Shown piece by piece: positions 1 to 11,541 of a DNA stretch of 64,000 nucleotides (position 1 is the stretch's first letter; each line of letters opens with the position of its first letter). The position numbers and the translations under genes are program-made. Location of the stretch: NCBI GenBank assembly GCA_013115135.1, contig JABANP010000276.1, forward strand, positions 2,501-66,500, given 5' to 3'. Origin of the DNA: Perkinsus olseni (Eukaryota; Perkinsozoa; Perkinsida; Perkinsidae). Below the pieces are notes generated by a model. That model was not told the origin of the DNA. It saw only the letters and a list, made by a program, of their open reading frames with translations, and ran no database searches.

Positions 1-25
1 TGATGATGATGATGATGATGACAAC

Positions 26-816
26 ATGAAGCTAACAAGAACAGATTGTATAAGATATTCCCCAGACAGTTATCGCCATCATGATGTGATTATGTCACTA
101 ATAGGGTATAAGATGTTAGCTGATGGTGTGTATCTATTGCAGGTAACTAAGAGATGTCACCCTCTTGTACAGCGGGCATTGTTCTATCTCACCCTAAAGA
201 CATCGTTATCTGATAGTATCAAGGACTTGATACAGGCCTTTGGGGATGTATTACTGATAAGGCGTACGGAAGAGGAGGCAGCAGCAGAGGCTATAACGAT
301 AATATCACTGTACGGTCATCATGATGTATGGTCGGTCACTGACTCCACCCTCACCCGTGTCTAGGTATGACATCATATATGGTATTGGCTATCTGCCATC
401 GTTACTTCCAATCCCCTCCGCTACTCCCGCTATCCCGCCATTATCGAAATTCCTACGTCTTCTGGATCATTTAGCTTTCGATCATACATTGGGTAAGAGG
501 AGCCTTCTCATAGTTTGGATGGTTCTTTGCAGGAGACCATCATCAACATGATGAGGTAGCTCACCACCCTGCCACCCCTCCATCACCCAAGGGAGGCTCT
601 CCTGAGGTACCTCTCCGATGCCTATGGTTGAAGGACGCTTCAGAGGTGGTGTTGAATCCTCAATCTGTATTGAGGGGTGGGGATGATCCATTGGTAAGGT
701 TATGATGATTAGGTAGGAGGTATATCATCGATCATCATCAGATCCGGCATGATATACACCTCTCGAGGCTTCGTAGACCACATATACCGTCCGTATTGCT
801 ACCACACCCCTGCTGA
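26..816 (+). CDS. Unrecognised spliced gene, 3' part
   Basis: I do not recognise this protein. The reading frame runs from the window edge through four likely exons: about 26-309, 365-492, 533-693 and 742-816 (stop TGA at 814-816). Introns 493-532 (40 nt) and 694-741 (48 nt) have clean GTAAG..CAG ends and join the open frames in phase. The first intron (310-364) is less certain, because two donors are possible and only GT at 310 keeps the frame open. The start may lie upstream of the window. The N-terminal part is helical and Leu-rich, followed by a Pro/Leu stretch and a His/Asp-rich linker; no signal peptide or catalytic motif is visible. It converges on the glutamine synthetase gene. Confidence is in a real gene, not in a function. 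Confidence 0.5.
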
Positions 817-1407
817 CGCATGCATCATGATTTATCGTTGCAACGAGCAGCATTATTGAGTTATAGTGAGAGGGAAAGTTTTTCAAGATAATACTACCGC
901 CAGGACAATAAATGTGTATTTGGCTCCTTTTCACCCTCGCGAACGATTCACGTTCGCTGCGTCTTCTATGTATACCGATAAATTAACTAATATCTTCCCT
1001 CCGAACTTTACGAGAACTCAACAATTGATGACACCGTACGGCGGCGAACTCCGCGAACGTCGGGAAAAAGACAATGCAGAAAAAAAGGTATTGATGGTAA
1101 GGTATTGACAACATGACGATAAGGATGACGGAGCTACAGTGAGAGGACTACCAAACCTGCAGCAGCGAATACGATTGTACACTGCGGGAACGTCGACCTT
1201 TTCCAGTACGGAAAACTCATGAAGAATATACCTTTACGACGAGAACGACAAAGATAGTAAAATACCGATAGCTACTACAGCAGAACAACCGACGATATTA
1301 TATCGAAGAGAACCATTAGTAGTAAGGCTATGGTGCAGTAGAAGATCTGTAGAAAAACAAAGTGACGTAAACATTACAACAGCAGCAGCATGAGCAGCAG
1401 CCTAGGA
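817..1407. other. Convergent intergenic region
   Basis: About 590 bases lie between the stop of the plus-strand gene (816) and the stop of the minus-strand glutamine synthetase gene (1408). A 240-nt open frame at 866-1108 has no intron logic or recognisable motif. The stretch must contain the two 3' UTRs. I see nothing else I can support. Confidence 0.5.
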
Positions 1408-2756
1408 TTACTTCATATGAAGTAACTCTTGATAAGTAGGTAAAGGCCACATATCATTGGAGACGATAGTCTCCAATTTATCGACTGGTTCACGCAAAGC
1501 CTCTAGGGAAGGCACCAAATGCTCTGCAGCGAATCTGAACAATGATAATATAGCGATAATTGGTCATCTTCGGGGAAGACTAGAGCATCACGAAGAGGAG
1601 CTGACTTACTCTGCACGTGCCATCTCATCATCATCATCATCCTGTAGAGCATCCCTCTCCTTCTCAAGATGTCTCATTCTATCACACATATCATCAATAG
1701 TGTTGGTAAGATCTATTAATTCATCCTTAGCAGTAGCAGCAGCGGATTCAACACCGAGTGCTTCCTTCACATTAATAACATCTTGGGCCAATTGTGATTG
1801 ATAACGACGACAAACCGGTAATATCGTACTACGTACCATCCTCAAAGCACAGTTAACCCTCGACACCGACCTTCTTAGTGTACTTATCCAGGAATACTTC
1901 CTTTTGGGCCATTAGTTCACTCTCACTGAGCACACTGCACTTCTCAAACATTTCTATAGTCTCGGGTGCACCATATTCCGCTATAGCTTGGGGAGCTTGA
2001 GTAAGATTTTTAAGACCACGTCTCTGAGCCTCGGCCTTCCATGCATCAGAATAACCATCACCATTGAATACCACACGGCCATGCTCACGATAATTATCCC
2101 GTATAACGGCCTTAGCGGCATACTCTAAGGCTGTAGCAGGGTGTTGCTTCGAATGTAAACGTTCCTCCAGTGAGTACATCGAGACTCTCTGCCATGATAG
2201 TATTGAGTACGATGGTAGCAGGAGCAAGAGATTGTTCAGATCCAACAGCACGGAACTCGAAACGATTGCCGGTAAAAGCAAAAGGACTTGTACGATTACG
2301 ATCACCAGCATCTTTATTGATATCAGGCAGAGTACTAGCACCCAATGAGAGGGAACTACGTCTTACCTGAGTATGATAAGAATAATATGTAGTAGCGATC
2401 ATGAGGCCCTTGTTGATGTTGTTGACTTACTCTGGTCTCTAATGTGAAATCACCCGAACCATTCCTTTCATGAGCGGGTACACTATGCTTGATTTGATCA
2501 AATACATCACCAAGCTGATCACCAAGATATATTGATATAACAGCTGGGGGCGCTTCTTCACCACCTATTAATGAATGTAGTGATAACGAAGATGTTAGTA
2601 TTATTATTACTACCTAGTCTACAGTCATTAGAAGCTGATGCAACGCAACCTCTGAGTAAACTAGCGTGGATATCAACTGCCCTGATGACAGCCGATACAA
2701 ACATGAGGAATAATGTATTAGAAGCAGGGTTCTCAGTAGGGTTGAAGAAGTTACCT

Positions 2757-2811
<55 letters not shown>

Positions 2812-3977
2812 ACAACGACAGACTATTATTAATCCAATCCTGAGTAGTACCTTGATTAGCGTTTCCCAGACTCCAATTGATATGCTTACCAGAACCATTA
2901 ACACCAGTGAAAGGCTTCTCATGTAGCATGCATTTGAAGCCATGTTTACTTGCAGTATTCCTCAATACTTGCATAACCAAATGTTGATGATCAGATGCAA
3001 TATTAGCCGTTTCATAAAGTGGTACTATCTCGAACTGTCCAGGAGCCACCTCATTATGACGGCATTTGATAGGTACCCCGAGAGTATAGAGTCTTTTCTC
3101 AGTCTCCGACATGAACTTGAGCACTCTATCGGGTATAGAGGCGAAATAATGATCATCAAACTGCTGAGTCTTGGATGGTTTAGCACCGAACAGAGTCCTC
3201 CCGCAGGTCATGATATCTGGTCTCAATACAGCTAACTTCTTATCGACCAAGAAATACTCTTGTTCGGGACCAACATAACTTACGACTTCATCAACATCCT
3301 CATCATCACCAACAAAGTGTGATACCAATCTTTTGGCCGCGATAGATACAGCATCCATAGATCTCAATAACGGCGTTTTAAGGTCAATAACTTCACCATT
3401 GTATGATACAAATGCAGTTGGTATACATAATGTTAAACAACCACCTTTATCCATAAGATATGCAGGTGATGTAACATCCCATGCTGTATAGCCTCTAGCC
3501 CTCGTAAGTATCTCTAATACCACCATGAGGGAATGAACTTGCATCTGGTTCACCCTGCATTAAGGCTTTACCATCAAACTTGGTGAAAGCAGTACCATCA
3601 CCTCTTGGCTCGATAAAACTATCATGTTTCTCGGCAGTTGATCCTGTATAAGGGTAGAATACATGTGTAAAATGGGTAGCACCATAGTGTAGTGCCCAAT
3701 CCTTCATCGCTGATGCAACCGTATCAGCAACTTGTGGATCTATCATGCAACGTGTTCTGATACATGATAGTATATGATGGTAGATATGTGATGGTAGTCT
3801 AGACTCCATAACACGTGTCGAGAATACATGTTTGCCAAATGATGAGGCTACTGATGATGATGAGGGAGATGAGGGAGATGTACGGTTAGCATGGTCATCA
3901 TCATTCTCTTCACTATATGATGTATCAACTGCCCTTTCAACCATAGATGATATAGCATCAGTTCTTGCTGTAGTCAT
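1408..3977 (-). CDS. glnN: Type III glutamine synthetase, three frame offsets
   Basis: ATP-dependent amidation of glutamate to glutamine; GSIII enzymes are large homododecamers found in bacteria and many protists. The N-terminal part carries the family run [20 protein letters not shown]. Further in are the nucleotide/glutamate motifs [37 protein letters not shown] and [10 protein letters not shown], and the protein ends with the typical [10 protein letters not shown] tail and stop TAA at 1410-1408. Exons are about 2851-3977, 2614-2754, 2431-2564, 1610-2366 and 1408-1534. The ATG at 3977 was chosen because upstream in-frame starts are only TTG. The frame breaks three times, each needing one base skipped: near 3499-3501 (GAGGG), near 2171, and near 1857-1859 (GAGGG). 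The gene may be decaying, may carry assembly indels, or may use frameshifting. Family assignment is secure; functionality is not. Confidence 0.9.
2757..2810. repeat. (AAC)n microsatellite inside a GSIII intron
   Basis: About 18 AAC units on the plus strand ((GTT)n on the coding strand) make up the acceptor half of the 96-nt intron 2755-2850. Because the unit is a triplet, the intron reads through as a Leu tract without stops. This is why a naive frame here encodes a poly-Leu insert that GSIII proteins do not have. Confidence 0.9.
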
Positions 3978-4306
3978 TGTTACTGGTGAGTGAGGATAAG
4001 ACAAGGGATGGAGGGGATGAGAATAACACTGAGGGAAAACTGAAAAGTTACACTAAGTATTAACGATAACAGCCACGAGAGAAGCATCAACAACAGCAGC
4101 ACTAGGTAGGTCGACAGATAGCTAGAAACGACCTGGAAGGGGACACCTCGACACAATAAGCTGGCGGCGAGGTGGCGGCGGCCACGACGATATACAACAG
4201 GGGATACAGCTGGACGATAACACAACAATTCGCATACTACTGAGACAGTAATAATAGGTACGTCAATGATGATGATGATGATTATGATGATGATGATAGG
4301 AAGAAG
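3978..4306. other. Intergenic spacer / GSIII leader
   Basis: 330 bases separate the GSIII start from the upstream gene's stop on the same strand. It contains (GAT)n runs near 4267-4298 and a GC-rich patch near 4160-4190. Upstream coding of GSIII is not evident. This is probably 3' UTR plus promoter. Confidence 0.4.
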
Positions 4307-5477
4307 TTATTCTGGCGGATGAAGAGTATCTTCTTCACCTTCTTCGTGTATGATAAATTCATCATCATCATCATCATCATCATCACTTGAATCATCATCT
4401 CCTTCCAAAAACCGTTCCCAGTCTTTCTCTCGCTCAGTAGCCTTATCATCAGTTACTCTTGTTACGGTATTAATATCATCATAAATACTGGTAGTATTAT
4501 CATTGCTGCTACTACTACTACCAGCAACACTGTTATTAGACGGGGTAGGAGGTGGTATTATCGGTCTAGACTTCAAATCACGGCCGTCGTGGAAGAACAT
4601 ATCACTAGCTCTTCGAACAGCTGTAGATGATGTTGATGGTATTGCTAGATTATTGGAAGCCAAATGTGCTGCTGCATTCTGTGCTTCGTCCATTGTCTTG
4701 AATTTGATGCAGACATAAGCGTCAAGGGAATCCTCTATGACGACTACCTTCTTAACTTCACCAAATTTACACATCTCTGAAAAGCATCATCATCATCATC
4801 ATTAGGATCATCATTATAACCATTAACAGTGCTGTTGTTATTACCAGATTGAACATCCTGTTTGATCGCTGAGTATATCTCTTCTGCATGATCGCTGTTG
4901 GCCTCTTGTACAGTATACATACCTAACATCATAACCACCATCGCCCTCATCAGTAGTAGTAGTATTATCGGTACTTTTACCTTTGAGTACGATGATAGGT
5001 TTCCATGCTCTATCTCTGCCAGCCTGATCATCCTCCCAACTAGCAGCAGCTTCCACTTCCTTTCTCCGCAACTCTAGTAATTTTAGTCTTCTTTTATTAT
5101 TTCTACTAGCCATCAATTTTAATGTATCATTATCCAAATGATTAGCAACATCATCATCATCAGGCGTATTATCGACCTTATCCCGCTTGACGGTGCTGTC
5201 ACCATAATGATCGAACGACGCTCTTGCTACGTGTATCCTATGGTAATAGTAACAATAGCAGTACTACTACTCTTTGTTGTTGTTGTTGTTGTTGTTGTGA
5301 GTATCACCTGCAATCCTCCCTCAGTTTATAATCATCATATCTATCAATAGCTATCGGTACTGATTCAACTGATTGATATGATATTAGTGCATCACCAGTA
5401 CGACGTGATGATGATGATGATGATGTAGGGACCCTCTTCTTCTCTCCCTCCTCTTCTTCTATACCCCAACTACTCCC

Positions 5478-5508
<31 letters not shown>

Positions 5509-6879
5509 TTCAAACCATAGATCTTTATTTTATAATGTCCCGTCTCAAGGTCTCTCTTGATAGCACCGGCTAACTTGAATAAATCGTATCTATAATTAAT
5601 AAGATTTCATTTATTCTCGTCCAACTAGGTCCCACTTACAATTCCTCAACGGTAGAATCATCAGGTAGGCCACTAATATATATACTAGAATTATTCTCTT
5701 CTTTCACTCTTGCTTTCCATAACCCAGCCTGTTAATCATAATCAGTATTATGTTCATCGATGATAATAGTAAGTAGAACAAGAAGGAATGATTTAATCAA
5801 TTTGATTAATACTTAGGATGACGGTTTTGGATTATGAGTATTACGCCTATTACCTGTTGTTTCAGCTTCTTCCTAGCTCGATATTCCCGTCGTTTCTTCC
5901 TTTTAGCCTCCTTCTCTGGATCATCCAACGGGACATAGATAGCACCAGCACCAGCAGCGTCTTTATTATTCTTCTTCTTCTTCTTCTGTTGTTGTTGTCG
6001 TGTTGGATCGTGGTTGGATTGTATCCCTGTGGTACTGATGATATCCCTCCCTCCTCCTCTGAGTATTTTATTATTAGTGATAAGGCCTTCCGTTATACCG
6101 GTATTACGACATAATACCTCATATTCATCCCACAACAACCACATCTGATGTCAACACAAGAATAAGCATGATGATACTCATCGCAATGAGTAGTACTACT
6201 ACTACTACTACTACTACCTTATTGGGTCTATCCCAGAAATAGGTTAAATCACAATAACCCTCCCTTTGTGCTGTTATACACGACGTGCACTGCCGTATCT
6301 CTGTGGATGGTATCTAACAACAACAACAACGAACAAAAGTAGGACGATGATGATGATGATGATGATACGTTGATAGGAATGACAACGGTCGCGAGAATAC
6401 ATTAGTACCTTATCAAGAGGTAACCTTTGCTGCTGCTGCCGCTGCTGCTGCTGTTCTCCCTGCTTCTCCACCTCCTGGATCTTATCATCAGCTACTTGTG
6501 TATCCATATCCTGTATTAAATCTTTAGCCTGTTTCAATGCTCTCCACTCACCATCAGGTGCTTTCCATACCTATTACCATTGTTATTATTATCATAGTAA
6601 ATAAGAAGTCGTAGTAGTAAAGAGCATTACTTGTGTTATATCTGTTAATGTGCCAACATCGAACAACACACCCATCTGTGATACAGTATAAGGACCCCTC
6701 AAGTGTTGTCTACCACCCTTATTATTGTCAATAAACCACCAACAACAACAAGTAGCAGGGATGGTAGAGGGCTCAAGATCACCGTCAGGACCGGTAGTGA
6801 GAGTTGTGGTAGTAGGGGTGGTAGTAGTAGTAGTACTACCATCCTGCTGTCTCCTCCTGTTAGCTTCTGATTGTGCCAT
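4307..6879 (-). CDS. HTATSF1: TatSF1/CUS2-like U2 snRNP factor with GYF-like domain
   Basis: Likely nuclear splicing factor of the TatSF1/Cus2 family, which binds SF3B1 through a UHM. Nine exons fit in phase: 6631-6879, 6409-6570, 6218-6313, 5854-6144, 5640-5728, 5308-5589, 4981-5237, 4845-4922 and 4307-4776. Order of parts: N-terminal GYF_2-like domain (WWFIDNN..LRGPYTVSQM..VWKAPDGEWRALKQ); a YFWDRPNKMWLLWDEYE segment typical of the family; RRM1 starting SIYISGLPDDSTVEELYDLF and ending near RIHVARASF; a basic helix (NNKRRLKLLELRRKE); UHM with WKPIIVLKG, SEMCKFGEVKKVVV and a C-terminal half ending in an acidic Asp/Glu tail. Linkers hold Thr, Gln and Lys homopolymers from repeats. The GYF-like domain is unusual for this family. 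The start MAQSEANRRR is the first in-frame ATG. The stop TAA is at 4309-4307. Confidence 0.85.
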
Positions 6880-7289
6880 TAAATAATGATGTACTATATG
6901 ATGTTAATATCATCACTAGACACAACTCGACTATAACAATAGTAATGATAATGATTAGTATTATTAATATAACAATAGCCATGATGATTGCATAATAACG
7001 CTGCGTACTGCACTGCGGGCCAATGATAACTGCACTAGGCGACATCTATACCGAGATTATCGAGGACCGTATCATCAGTAGTGGGGCCTTCCCCTGTATA
7101 ACCTATCCGTATTATGTTGAGTACGATGATGATGATGATGACTATCTTGTATGACGTAGTAATACTACTTCACAACTACTATTAATGATGATAACACAAC
7201 AACAGGAAGACTTTTGCTGCTGATACTACGATTGTACATAATAAAAAGGGTGGTACTACTGGTATCACCATTGGCCATCATCTCACAGT
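6880..7289. other. Intergenic spacer
   Basis: 410 bases between the TatSF1-like start and the SDF2-like stop, both minus strand. It has A/T-rich triplet runs and a (GAT)n run near 7121-7140. An open frame at 6860-7045 is only hydrophobic triplet-repeat read-through. I see no gene. Confidence 0.4.
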
Positions 7290-8260
7290 TCATAGACTTT
7301 CTACTTTCATAGACTTTCCTTCATCATTACCATCCGCTCCATCTGGTGTCTGTTGTGTTATTATCATACCCCCTGCCACCTTCCATTCATTATCCTTACT
7401 GCTACTACCACACGCCACCTCTCTATCCCCTATGATAGGGCATCCTGGACAGTTACCCTCATGATATTGATACTTGGATGATGATGTTAGATATTTACCT
7501 ATCACCAACATCACCACCATAGCAGCTCTTGTTGGTGATATTACTATTATTATTACCAGTAGTCCTATGGCGTAATGATATTGCTGTGTTATACAACCAA
7601 TAATCATCATCTACTACCCCAGTATTTGTGATACAATCTATTATCCAATCATCACCATCATCACCACCATCATAACCAGTTACTTCTTGTTGCCCCGATA
7701 AATTAGATATATCCCTACCAATGTTACCACCAAGATACATCATCATTCCTCAGTATTGTTATTACCTATGACTGTGAAGGTATTTATTAGTCGATACATG
7801 CTTCAATCTAATCATAGATCCACATTTGATATTATCACCACTAACACATGATGATGATGAGGAGGAGGGTCCTTCCACTAACCAATATGCATCATTAGTA
7901 CCTACATAATGATAGTAATACTCATATGGCCAGTAGTAGTAGCATGACTACTTCTCGCATCCCCTGATCCTTGTTTATCATCCTTTCTTACCGTTACTAT
8001 CTGTTGTCCAGCACCAGAACCCCATGATATACCACTGGATCTCAGGTAATAATGTTCATGTACAACAGCATCATCATCCTGATCATCAAAGAGCATGAAT
8101 CCTACTACTATACATACGTAGATCAACATTATTATATTACCTTAGTAGATAATGACTCTAGTTTAACAACACTACCACATGTAATAATAGTATCCATACT
8201 ATCTGATGATACTACCAAGACTGCCAGTATGCTCATGATCATCATACACAACAACATCAT
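7290..8260 (-). CDS. SDF2: SDF2-like ER protein with MIR repeats
   Basis: Stromal cell-derived factor 2 family: a lumenal ER protein with three MIR motifs that works with chaperones and O-mannosylation. It starts at ATG 8260 with a signal peptide (MMLLCMMIMSILAVLVVSS). MIR motifs visible: SGISWGSGAGQQIVTV, then SMIRLKHVSTNKYLHSH..SGQQEVTGYD, then AISLRHRTTGKYLTSS with NEWKV. Exons: 8141-8260, 7952-8101, 7766-7901, 7557-7714, 7290-7498, stop TGA. Four introns are 39-58 nt. The junction of exons 1 and 2 is off by one base: the downstream MIR frame needs one more nucleotide than the GT..AG splice gives, so an indel or an unseen splice variant exists near 8101. Length is close to the usual roughly 210-250 aa. 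No C-terminal HDEL-type signal is visible. Confidence 0.82.
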
Positions 8261-8534
8261 GTTGATGATGCTGCTGTTAGGAGTAGTGGATAATGACTAC
8301 TTGTATAAAACTACAGATGGATGAGGATCACCCCTCAAGACAGAAGCAGCTAACGTCATGATTCTCACGAGAGTTCAACATGAACACTGGACCGTTACTG
8401 TAGTACTATTAGAGAAGGAATGAACACCAGAAGATGGTTTATTACGTGGAGAAAGTCCAAGACATTGTAAGTGTGCAAGATGTCGTGATGGACTGTGAGT
8501 AATAAGCTGTTGTTGTTGGTCGTTGCGTTGGGTT
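8261..8534. promoter_or_regulatory. Divergent promoter interval
   Basis: The 274 bases between the divergently transcribed SDF2-like (minus) and GDPD (plus) genes should contain both promoters. I see no TATA-like box that I would defend. ATGs at 8380 and 8421 are followed quickly by stops, so they look like leader triplets, not starts. Confidence 0.35.
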
Positions 8535-9932
8535 ATGGTTGTTGAAGTTCAAGGTCATCGTATATGCGGTGATCTGAGCCCATACTTCAACACATTATCG
8601 GCAGTAATAATAATACTATATAATAATTAATATACACCACTGTTTAGATACATGTTATACATGATGTATTCAGAACAGTAAATAAGAACAACAACAACAA
8701 TGATGATGAAGGACATATTACCAATAATAACATAGTACCACTGAGTATCGAGTTTGATGCAAGAGGTGATGTGAGTAGTAGTAGTAGTAGTACTAGTTGT
8801 TGTTGTTGTTATAGTTACATTGGATGGTGTTGCTGTAGTGAGCCATGGACCAGAAGGATTTCATGATGGTCATGGTGTTGAGGATAAATTGTGGAAAGAT
8901 GTGTTATTCTTATTATCAACATCAACAGCAGCAGCAGCAGCAGCAGCTCGTCGTCTACTCCTACTATTTTAGGTTAAATGTATTGATATTGGAGATGGAC
9001 ATCATATACCAACATTAGACGATATGTTGAATACTATCACTGAGGTTCTAATACCAGCAACACCACCACCCGAGAACAGTCATGTCTTACATGCTATAAA
9101 CGTTGAGATTAAGTATCCAACAACAACAAGAGGGTAGTAGAAGAAGAAGTAATCATAATACACTTTGTAATGTATCAGGTCGTCGTCCTTATCATCATAT
9201 ACCCAACCTTCGTTGAATGATAGGGTTCGTATCATACTAGAAGTATTGGACGAATACAAAAGGATATTCTATGATAATAATATCATTATACGTGTATCCT
9301 CGTTTAATCGTGATATATTACGATATGTTAGAAGCGCCAGACCTACCATACCTATTGGTACCATATATAATAACCGTAATACTAGTACAGTAGTATGACT
9401 AGCATCAGCATCAGCATCAGCAGGATGGTGATTATTATCAGGTGTGAAGGAGAACGAGGATAAGAGGATACCATTATCAATAGATTATGTAACATGGATG
9501 GATGATGAGGGATATACTAAAGTGAAAGGAGATAGTGTTAACATATGTTCTGAATGTGATGATGATACCCAACAGGACAAGTGAGGAACCTGGATTGTTA
9601 TTATTCTAGGTATAACACGAAAGCATGTAAAAGAGGCTAAAAAGGAAGGTCTTGATGTTATGGTGTGGTTCCCTACGGTAACGACGACAAGAATAATAAT
9701 TATTATTATTAAAGATAGATACCATCCAAAGGCTTCATCAGGGATGATAATATGGATAATATAAAATTATTACTTAAAAAGTTGATGAGTGTAGAAGTTC
9801 ATAATGATGGGATTCCTCCCATTGGAGTGGATGTTTTATGTAATAATAATTATCTACTATCATTATACTATTCTTACAGGTACGAATCGTCCCGATCTCT
9901 TAATCAAAATACTCCAAGATGAATCATTTTAA
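8535..9932 (+). CDS. Glycerophosphodiester phosphodiesterase
   Basis: GDPD-family TIM barrel that hydrolyses glycerophosphodiesters to glycerol-3-phosphate and an alcohol. It starts at ATG 8535 just before the catalytic GHR motif (VEVQGHRICGDLSP). Then come the SIEFDAR acidic metal site, TLDGVAVVSHGPEG (catalytic His), DIGDGHHIPTLDDML, NVEIK, IIIRVSSFNRDIL, MVWFPT and the C-terminal GVDVLCTNRPDLL. Nine exons: 8535-8603, 8648-8765, 8815-8900, 8973-9133, 9179-9384, 9442-9555, 9610-9677, 9719-9839, 9880-9932 (TAA). Introns are 40-72 nt, several with TAA, CAG or GTT repeats; two use the donor GTGATG. All exons join in phase, and the gene looks intact. The N terminus lacks a signal peptide, so a cytosolic enzyme is likely. 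Confidence 0.88.
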
Positions 9933-10030
9933 ATGGTATCTTGTGTAGGAAAGAAGATACTGTCGAGTTGGGGTTGATAACGCAACATTATGATAAGTAT
10001 GAACGGGAAAAGCCCTACAACACAGTAGTA

Positions 10031-11342
10031 TCATTGATTATCTGTCGTAGACTCGACCGGGGTGTTACTAGAAGGATTACCCCACTCCGACCAGCTACCA
10101 TCGTATCTAGTAATAATCATCAGTGGTATATTTACTGTTATTGTTGTTATTATTATTACAGTTTAGTTCCCTTCAATGATCTGGTATTATTAGCAATACG
10201 ATCAGCCAATAATACTACAGCAGCACTCACGCCACTTCCACATGTGAATATCTTCAACTTCTTATCCTCTCTCAATAATGAAGATACCTTTGTATTATTA
10301 TTATCATTGAGTATCATATCCATATTGAATGATGTAGAGTCATCAGGTTGTAATACACTAGTGAATGGCATATTGATAGAACCTGGGATATGACCTCTCC
10401 TAAGGCCTGGTCTAGGTTCGGCTGCAACACCTGAAGAATGATAGTAAATATGATTATTATTGCTTACAGATTATGAAGATATTATTACCATTGAATCTAT
10501 CAGCAGGCCTAGCATCTATTATGATATCATCATCATTATTAGTATCATTGATATACTGTAACGTAGCAACATATTCTTTTACTGCATCATTGGCCGATGC
10601 TTCATCTATTAATGATGCTGATGATCCAACACCAGCATCATCATCAGCAGCAGCAGCAGCATCAGCAGCAGAGTCATCATTATCATTCCAACCCCATTCG
10701 ACATCACCGTCAGCAGCTTCCCATGCTATTAAACCCCCTTGAAGGTATCTATTAGTAGAAGTAGTCCAGTAGTAGTGGTTGTTATTATTATTATTACACT
10801 GCATCTAGACCATAAAGGGTGAACATCCACCATACTCTGGGTCCAGCACAACTACCAGGATGAGTATATACTACTAACCTCTCCTTCGAGATATCAACCT
10901 GACAATAACGGTTGCTATGATGATGTACTACTAATGAACAACAACATCAGTACTTGAGTATCATTGTTGTCATTATTACCTTATTATCACGTAACCATTG
11001 ATTAACAGCATGATATGAAGGTAGCATGTGGGGTAGCGATGATACATGATCATTAGATGTATCACGTATTTTATCAATATCAAAACGGATGGATCCAGCT
11101 ATCCTTCTCATTTTATAATCCTCATCAGCATCTCTATTACTATTCAGATACCATGTAGCATCAACATACCTATCCTTCTTCATATTACCACTACTACTAC
11201 TACTACCCGAACTCATCAACTTGCGATGATACTCAGCTGCAGACTCCAGTGCTTGTGCAGGAGTAATGATGACCGGTGAAGTGAAGGAGGTTGGAGCGGA
11301 CATAACGGAAGGAATAACAGGAATGGAGACTATCATCATCAT
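10031..11342 (-). CDS. MPST: 3-mercaptopyruvate sulfurtransferase (tandem rhodanese)
   Basis: Transfers sulfur from 3-mercaptopyruvate to an acceptor. Two rhodanese domains are visible. The inactive N-terminal one has YVDATWYLNSNRDAD, RIAGSIRFDIDKI and SLPHMLPSY. The catalytic C-terminal one has DARPADRFNG, EPRPGLRRGHIPGSINMPFT and the active-site loop CGSGVSAAVVLL (Cys nucleophile; CGSG favours MPST over thiosulfate sulfurtransferase), ending YDGSWSEWG. Exons: 10991-11342, 10798-10930, 10489-10748, 10160-10430, 10031-10106 (TGA). A long Asp/Ala/Ser-rich insert lies between the domains, made from GAT/GCA repeats. The first intron appears to use a GTGATA donor; the more canonical-looking site 12 nt downstream gives the wrong frame. 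The start is the first ATG at 11342; a short hydrophobic N-terminus may be a targeting peptide. Confidence 0.87.
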
Positions 11343-11541
11343 TAATATATTACTGATAACGAAATGATTATGATGAGGAAAGGGTACATGCAGAGCATGG
11401 AAGAGCAGTTATATAATAATCGGTAGATGATGATGATGTTAGGGTACATGGCATGATAGCATTATTGGTGAAAGTCATTGACCTCATAGGATGACATCTT
11501 AGGGAAGGCCTTAAAAGTAGTGGTGCTGATGATTATGATGG

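Noticed and set aside
866..1108. 80-codon gene between the first gene and GSIII
   Set aside because: No conserved motif and no splice context; it lies where two 3' UTRs are expected.
2571..2943. Asn-, Leu- or Cys-homopolymer proteins
   Set aside because: They are read-through of the (AAC)n intron of GSIII in other frames.
6860..7045. Small membrane protein
   Set aside because: The hydrophobic stretch comes from ATT/ATA triplet runs and overlaps the TatSF1-like start.
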